Shown: positions 57,400-64,000 of the stretch, one piece after another
Numbering within the stretch: position 1 is the first letter of the stretch
Layout of the letters: every line of letters begins with the position of its first letter
From: Paramarasmius palmivorus
Taxonomy: Eukaryota > Basidiomycota > Agaricomycetes > Agaricales > Marasmiaceae
Assembly (NCBI GenBank): GCA_037176845.1
Contig: JAYKXP010000010.1
Coordinates: forward strand, 62,001-126,000
DNA length: 64,000 bases
Direction: 5' to 3'
Position numbers and translations under genes: made by a program
The notes under the pieces: generated by a model
Seen by the model: the letters and a program-made list of their open reading frames with translations, nothing else
Told to the model about the DNA's origin: nothing
The model's database searches: none

Positions 57400-58651
57400 C
57401 TGAAAATGACCTTAAAGCTTCCGAGCTATAATTCGATTTCTGGTCCGAATATGGACGTGTGGACCATCATCTTGTAAGACCTCCGATGCTCGTATTCGCG
57501 TAGCGATCTCACGGGGGTGTGGAACGCCGGTACCCTAGCTTTCTTTGCTCGAGTTCGCTATATCAGCTGCCACATCTATTGCGCATTGAAGCTTGAAGAA
57601 ATGTGTCAAGAGTCTGCTATCTGGCCAAGGTTGTTCCTCACCTAGCAGGGTTGAGCTTCTAGGACTTCTAACCGGCTCCCCGACGCGAAGAGCTCCACAG
57701 ACACGTCCCAGATATCGCTTGGACATCCAATAAACGTGAAGATGCATCAAAGAATGCCTTGAAAGGAATGTCAAGCCCCACACTACCCCCAGAGCGAATG
57801 GAAGGCCAAGAGGAACGAACCCGCGAAGTAGTCGGTTGTGGACGAATCGGTGGTCGGAGCCGTCACTACAATGACAATCTGCGCTCTTCTCTGCGATGGA
57901 AAGGTGGAATCATGCGTGAAATCGGAGGTGTCTACGATAGCTAGTGATTTCTCGCTTGCTCCCTGTCCATCGAAGTTGCATCAGAGATGTACACCCTGAA
58001 CCAAGCAATTTCCACGCACCTTTGATTCACCTGCAACCTTTCAGCACACATCACATGAGAGCAATTATTCGGCTTGATCTTCAGCACTGTGACCTGGGAT
58101 CCGAGCATTGCATGTCTTCAGAGCATGCATGCAGGCCAACTCGGGTGGAGGGATAAGCTAGAAGTTCGTCCTAAACTTTCTGTGTCCAAAGGACTAGTTT
58201 GACAGCTCGATATCTGCTTGAGCGCTCTTGGCTGCTCGTCTAATGGACTTTTGGATATCTATCGTCGAAACCATGACAGAGAGAAGGAAAGAGAATAAGC
58301 GCCGGAAGCAACCGCACTGGCGCCGCTTTGTTGATCATGGACTCTGGAGGCCGTGTACATGATTCGTCGAAGATCTCTCAAGCCAACTCTGGAATTATCT
58401 TGACGGACTATCCAGAGCCACCACATGCAGCACCTCGAGAGTCTCACTTCAAGCACACCCACACTGATCCTCAAGTTCAAACCAATAATTCCGAAAGTTC
58501 TAAACGCTTGTCATTAGACGCGTCGATTTACAAGAAGATAAAGTACTCATTGACTCTCGATATACAGAAGTGGTAATTTAGACCAAAGATATAGCAAACT
58601 GAGCAATCGATGATTATCAGGGTCAAGAAATAGGGCACGATCCACCAAGCT
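57400..58651. other. Intergenic region, no gene recognised
   Basis: Only short frames without family signature. Lies at the 3' side of the ATPase-methyltransferase gene. Confidence 0.4.
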
Positions 58652-61600
58652 TTAGGATCCTTCGACGCGAGAGCGCTTAGCCACACTGCACTCTGCGTCA
58701 AGCTCCGATATCCCTCGTTTCGATAGACGCAAAATTTCAGATGAGGATGCGGGATTGTTGGTAAAGAGGTGTTTCAGCTCCTCGTTGTCTCGGATAATGG
58801 CCGCTTTGAACGTCTCTCCGAAGGCTTTGGCTAGAATTGGGCAGATCTAGTGGCTCTATGAGGAACCGGCTGGCATTTGAGAGGTTAGATTACGCACCGT
58901 GTTCGTGATTTGCTTCATTTGCTCCTCAGCCGGTCCAGTGAAGACATAGTCATCTAGAAGGTAAATTAGTCTTGCAATTGGTTGATTTTCAATAGTCAGA
59001 TCATACCTCTGAAAGTCTTGATCCGAGCCAGTTCGCGTGGTGATAATAAACGTTTTCCATCTGGACTGAAATGAGTATATTCTTCGCGAATGCAGTGTTA
59101 CTAAGCTCACCGGGATGTGGTACGCGCCAGGCATTTTGGGATATTTTGCAGGGTTTATTCCATGACGTTTGCGGAAGGTCGGTTAGGTCAAGATCTGAGC
59201 CAAGGATGGTATGGTTTTCGATAAGGTCGCGAGCACCCATTGAACGAGCATATCGATTATGTTCTCGACTGCACAGAAAGGCAGGATTGTCGCCAGCATT
59301 CTCGATTCGCGGGTTGTCGATGGCAAGATCAGCAATGGCGTCTTGAACCGTCACGTAGGGAATTTTGTCGTAACCATGGGTGGCAGAAGGAAAATCGGGT
59401 AGAGTAAGGCCAATCTTCGAGGCAATCAAGAAAAGTCTGCTTTGAGAGATCGGAGCCCCGTAATCTTTGGCGTCTAGAACAGCCCAATGAGATTGCATCC
59501 CGAGATCTTTCAGCTCAACAAGGGCCCGGTGTAGATGGTGTATAAGCTCTGGATGAGTGACACTACCAGGATTGCGTATCAGCGACCGGGATACATGTTG
59601 AATTCCGAAAGTCGGCCTACCTTGTACGAAATTCCACCAAAAGGTAACCTGTGCCGGTGGACCTTTGAACGTCGACACAGTGTTTGATAGTCTGCCCATC
59701 AAGGTAGCAAGATGGATCTCCTTTGTGTGTCGATACAAGGGCTACTGTTAACTCTCCCGCGGGCTTTGGGAAGTACTGTTCGTCATATTCGCCGAGTATT
59801 GTAGCAACGCTACTCTGATGGACATACATCAAACCATGATTGACCTGAAAATGGCGTAAGCACGCTAGCTGGGTATGTATACAAGTTAAGCAAACCCGCC
59901 TTGAGAGTGTTGCATGCATGCACATTGTCTTCAACCGCTGCCGTAGGTACCCATCCTGCACGGCGAAAACCATCCGAAAATCCGCCTACGCTAGCCTGAA
60001 AGTCGCCAATCCTGATGCTTGTTGGCTTTGGTACCCTGGAGTCCTGTCCACAGAAGGCAGATCCAGGAAGAAGAGATAGCGGAAGTATGTGTTCCACGGA
60101 CTGAGCTCTGGATGAGAAGCAGAGAGCTGACGAACACTTGAAATGAGGCATTACTCCGTCCTCAGGTTTCATCTTCTCGAAATCGTCAAAGACATGCTCA
60201 ACAGTCTGTATGTCCCAAGCTCTGATCTCGCAAACTTTGTGCAGGGTCGCATCATCCGTAACGAGAAATAACTCAAGGTCTTGAGGTTCACGTAGAACAT
60301 TGCTATAGAGCGCGAAGGTTGACGGATCTGTACCTAACTTTGAGTCCAGGAAATCGCATTGGCTGAGGTATCTCTGGCAATGCAGCCTGATGTCCTGGTC
60401 AATGTCATTTCGGTATATGGATTCAATACAGAGGAGGAAGTGTCGGAAACGGGTAGTGGTGTTTAGAGTGGCCTCAATGACAGAGCCAGGTCTGATCTGG
60501 ATCTTGGACTTCCCAACAAAAGTTACTCCCAGTTCAACGGATATAATCGCTTGATCCTGAATCACAGAGTCAGCAGCATAATATGGCACACTACAGATAC
60601 CCACCTTGCGACAGCTTGCAGCTACCAAGTTTCGTGATATCGTCTCAGACTCGAAATGTTCCTCGAATTTCACTAAGTCTTTTGAAACTGAAGGATCCGC
60701 GGCTTGATAAGACGGAATTGTCTTCGGCCAATGGCAGATACATATCGTCTGTTTCGGCATCAACTGGCTAGTAGCGGAAGTAGCTTGTCTTGCACTGGTT
60801 GGATTGACAAGTGTACCCATGCTGGTTGTTGAGCGAGAAGGCGTACTAGAAATAGTGTTCAGGTCTGCATCGTCATCCGAACGGTCATCCGAATCGTCAT
60901 CCGAATCGTCTGAGAAGCCTCCTCCTCCTCCTCCAGTACCGTACACAAGGTCTTCATGATCCATATTGCCTGCAGTATCACCAATACGATCTCGGCAGTG
61001 TTGGCATGGTAATACCACATCAACAGCACTTTCGCTGTGAGATGATACACCAGCAACACTGACTGCTGTGAGAGAGATCTTGTCCGCTTGTTTGCAGCCA
61101 AGACTCTTTGACCAATCTGTCTCTTTGAGCTCGAATGTCTCCGGTTCTTCGCCAATGAATGTGATGGTGAGCAGGTAATGATGTGCTCCATCAACGGGGA
61201 AGAAAGAGACATACAACTCCCCATCACGGAGACGAGCTACTATATTCTTGACTTGATTAAGCGGGTAGTCAAAGTCGAATGGCACTGAATATGCAACGGA
61301 GATATCCGTGCGTGAAGAGCACGCTTGTACCCTGAGTTTCTGACCGGCAAAGCGAGTAGGGATAGATACGGAGGAGTCGGCGCTTGTGAGAAAGGTGGTG
61401 CAACGGTCGGGTGCTATAGGGAATAGGACATGTAAGGCCGGTGAAGGTTTCCGATTGAAGAGATATAGACATACCTGGGTCCGCATCAGCAGCATTAGCG
61501 TTATCCGATTCTTCTCCCTTTGCATTGACTTGCATCGCAACCTCCTCATCTGAGCTGTCATCGCAGTCAGACGCATCCACCAAGTCCACCATCGTCCGTT

Positions 61601-63753
61601 TGAGGGTTTTTGTTACGGAAGCTGTACCTTGTTCTCTGAGTTCTACCGTGAATCCTTTTGATGAAGAGTACGTGGTCCATGAAACAGTGAGCTCGCCTGC
61701 GTTCTCAGAGGCAGGGACGAACTTTGATGAGAACCGATGCGGGCACATAGCCATGAGATCCATCATGTCCCCAAAAGCACGCATCCGAGATGAACGAGTT
61801 GGATAGATTTGATCCACCATATCAAGAGCGAGTAGCCTGACTGAGCAGTTGCAAATGCAAGTCTCGTTGTCGCTCCGTGAGAGGTATTCCGGGCAGTTCC
61901 TTCGAAGAACATGAACGTCGTGTAACGATAGATTCCGGTCATTGAGGAATACCCTATGCCTGTCAACAACAACATCCAGGTCGAGTTGAATCCTCTCCTT
62001 ATTTCCGATTGCACCAATAACCTCAGGCAGCACTTCTTCCTCTTTGATAATCGACTTTTTTGATCCTACGTCCTTCCAAGCAAACGACAACCCCCGCAAA
62101 TACCGATCATACTCTTGTATGACGTGGATGGAATGGGCGACATATCGAGGAAAGGCATCGGTGCTGCTTAAGAGTGGCGAGGGATTGAGAGACATGAACG
62201 TAGCTTCTCGCTTTTCTCTCGCAGTCATGACTAGCTCGTGATCCTCAAAAAGCATCACTAGGGTCTCGGGAGGGGTGATAGGTACCATGCCCATGCTCTT
62301 GATGATCCTCGAAGGTGACTCATCATCACCGTCGCTCTTCCGTGGGTTGTATATCCAAAATGCGGATGTACGCCTGTCCTCCTTAATCCTGTGAAGATAG
62401 GCCCGCCAAAGATGCTTGATTACCGCGTCAGAGAACCCTTTGCGAGCGCCCGCGGTGTCCATACAAAAGCCTTCCATCTCGAACAGCTTGAGGTACTGTT
62501 CGGCGCGAGAAAAGGCTTTGCTTGTGACATTGGTGGAACCCGATACGCGATTAGCCTCCTCCAGAAGACATTCGCTCCATATCTGGGTGATCTTGTTGGT
62601 CGCTTCCTTGATATCAGGGTTATTCCTATCACGGCTACAGTTGACACCACCACGAACGTCGTAGCCATAATACAGGAAAGGTCCACCCTTGTCAACACGA
62701 CTATAGTTGCAGATGAAAATCGAGGAGCCAAAGAGTTTTCCCACATGCGTCTTTCCGGTGAGGACTCGACCAATGGGTGAAGGACGTGCTGTCTGAAGAA
62801 CATGCTCTGGCGATGGTGGACAGCAAAAGAGGGCATTGTCGAAAGCATGAGATGCGATTGCCAGGGGAACACCTTTAATTGACACCCGGGTATCTTTGTC
62901 GCAGTTGTAGGTGGCCTTCTTTTTCTTGTCGTATGTTATTGCCACCCAAAGCTCGTCTACGGACCCAGAATACTTCTTGTCCGCGTAGAAGAAAAATTTC
63001 CATCGCATTCTGTTGGTGTAGTAGATGACGGAGAGCCCGTCGCGAAGCATGGCAACGATACCTGTGGAGTCTACATTCAGCATCGACACAAAAAGTCACA
63101 GAAAGATGAATTCACATACCAACTTTCATCCCATCGCCATACCTGCCAATGAAACGACCTGAGTCGGACTCTGAGGCCTTTGTGGTCTTTCCCTGCCGTA
63201 GCTTATTATAGGTGATCGACGCCCTCTTGTTGACAATAATCAGTTCGTCTTCTTGCTTTCCACCGGCCGTTTTTTTCTGCTTCTCCTTTCTCTTCTCCTT
63301 TCCATTCTTCTTCGGCAAACTTTTCTGGGAATATTCGTCTTCAGATTCCTCCGCACTGAAGTCAGAGTCATCATCCCACTCTTCTCCGTTATCCTCGCCG
63401 ACCTCTCTCTCACCACTGTCGCCTCGTCGGCTAGTAGAAGCTCTACCATCAGAAAACTTGATCTCTGACTCCTCTTCTTTTTCCTTCTTCTCAAAGTACC
63501 GGTGTTCGATGTAGCCGACTGCATCTGCTGTGTCCTTTGATACTGAATCGACGAAAGCATTGAACCTCCGGATGGTCTTCCCATTTTGCTTTTTGAGACG
63601 CGCTTCCACGACTTTGAGACGATCCGGACTGTAGAGATCGTACGACGCTATCATCCCGTCAAACCAGTTCTGCATGATCTCTCGAAGACCTTCAGCCGTG
63701 GTCCAATGAGGACAATATTGTTTGTCGAGATTGAGGCTATGATGTCGGGTCAT
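58652..63753 (-). CDS. GHKL ATPase fused to a C5 cytosine DNA methyltransferase fold
   Basis: About 1,500 residues. ATG at 63753. Residues 1-450: GHKL (MORC/Hsp90-type) ATPase with the N-box EIMQNWFDG and the glycine box GRFIGRYGDGMKVG, finished across an intron by IVAMLRDG. A 100-residue acidic/Lys-rich linker (KKEKEEESE; KEKRKEKQKK) is inserted between these boxes. Next come a middle domain, a Cys cluster (CICNC), an acidic run (SDDSDDDSDDRSDDD) and a BAH-like stretch (ELFLVTDDATLHKVCEIRAW). The C-terminal methyltransferase fold: motif I DFQASVGGFSDGFRRAGW, AVEDNVHACNTLK, motif IV position KGDPSC, DAKDYGAPISQSRLFLIAS, then SPRELARIKTFRDDYVFTG and KQITNTICPILAKAFGE. It ends SRVEGS at TAA 58652. 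Likely nuclear and chromatin-linked; the altered motif IV makes activity uncertain. Confidence 0.78.
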
Positions 63754-63808
63754 GGCTGGAGGCCGTAGAGGCTCGGTAGGGGGAGGAGGCGCAAGAAAAT
63801 TCGGCTAC

Positions 63809-63820
63809 TATATATATAAA
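63809..63820 (-). promoter_or_regulatory. TATA box of the ATPase-methyltransferase gene
   Basis: TATATATATAAA-type run about 56-67 nt upstream of the ATG at 63753 (minus strand). The rest of the window to 64000 shows no gene. Confidence 0.45.
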
Positions 63821-64000
63821 AAGTTTAAAGAAGGGATTGCCCTTTCCGTCAGCCGTTGCGATAGAAGAATATCAATTTGAGGCGTACCGAACCAGGACCC
63901 TGTCTAATTTTTTTTTACCCATATACGAACGAGATTATACAGTCCACTGACACCAGTCTCTTCCTGAAAAGTGCATATTTCCGGTACATGAACCATGGCC

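Noticed and set aside
59590..59700. Apparent frameshift in the methyltransferase domain between the DPSC and DAKDYGAP blocks
   Set aside because: An intron with donor GTAGGC and acceptor CTGGTAG joins LLVEFRT to SVTHPELIHHL in frame; the overlapping RPTFGIQHV frame is intron sequence.

Overview
The window looks like nuclear DNA from a mushroom-forming basidiomycete (Agaricomycetes). Genes are dense and on both strands, most are broken by 45-75 nt GT-AG introns, and several families are typical of agarics: DUF6699 proteins, HET-domain proteins, F-box/leucine-rich proteins, aryl-alcohol-oxidase-like GMC enzymes and a DUF3638/DUF3645 giant protein. All gene models were spliced by eye from protein frames and splice signals, so exon edges are approximate unless a position is given.

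Layout. 1-1.5 kb: left edge, no confident gene. 1.5-3.1 kb: F-box protein (+). 3.3-8.8 kb: three minus-strand housekeeping genes, sphingosine-1-phosphate lyase, prefoldin subunit 4 and mitochondrial cytochrome c peroxidase. 9.9-10.6 kb: a short DUF6699 gene (+). 10.7-12.2 kb: a decayed glycine-rich-domain (GRDP-like) gene (-). 12.2-13.4 kb: ATG14-like autophagy subunit (-). 13.7-16.1 kb: a multi-pass membrane protein of an expanded agaric family with a probable frameshift (-). 17.5-19.7 kb: GMC oxidoreductase (+). 20.0-21.4 kb: COP9 signalosome subunit CSN5 (-). 21.4-29.3 kb: a diverged ~4 kb tandem duplication carrying two further GMC oxidoreductases (+). 30.4-40.0 kb: one giant DUF6606/DUF3638/DUF3645 gene (-). 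40.5-42.5 kb: HET-domain protein with a predicted lipid anchor (-). 43.0-45.1 kb: long DUF6699 protein (-). 45.7-49.5 kb: two tandem F-box/leucine-rich paralogues (+). 50.2-53.6 kb: two tandem NAD(P)-binding epimerase/reductase paralogues (+) with repeated upstream regions. 53.8-56.2 kb: alpha-arrestin (-). 58.7-63.8 kb: a protein joining a GHKL (MORC/Hsp90-type) ATPase to a C5 cytosine DNA methyltransferase fold (-).

The left half mixes core cell biology (sphingolipid breakdown, tubulin/actin folding, peroxide defence, autophagy, cullin deneddylation) with accessory genes. The right half is largely accessory: recently duplicated families, HET and DUF3638 proteins, and the ATPase-methyltransferase fusion. 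That fusion is the most unusual object here, because its methyltransferase half has altered catalytic motifs. Local tandem duplication is a theme: GMC pair, F-box pair and reductase pair, each with partly duplicated promoters. No tRNA, rRNA, CRISPR or intact transposon was found.
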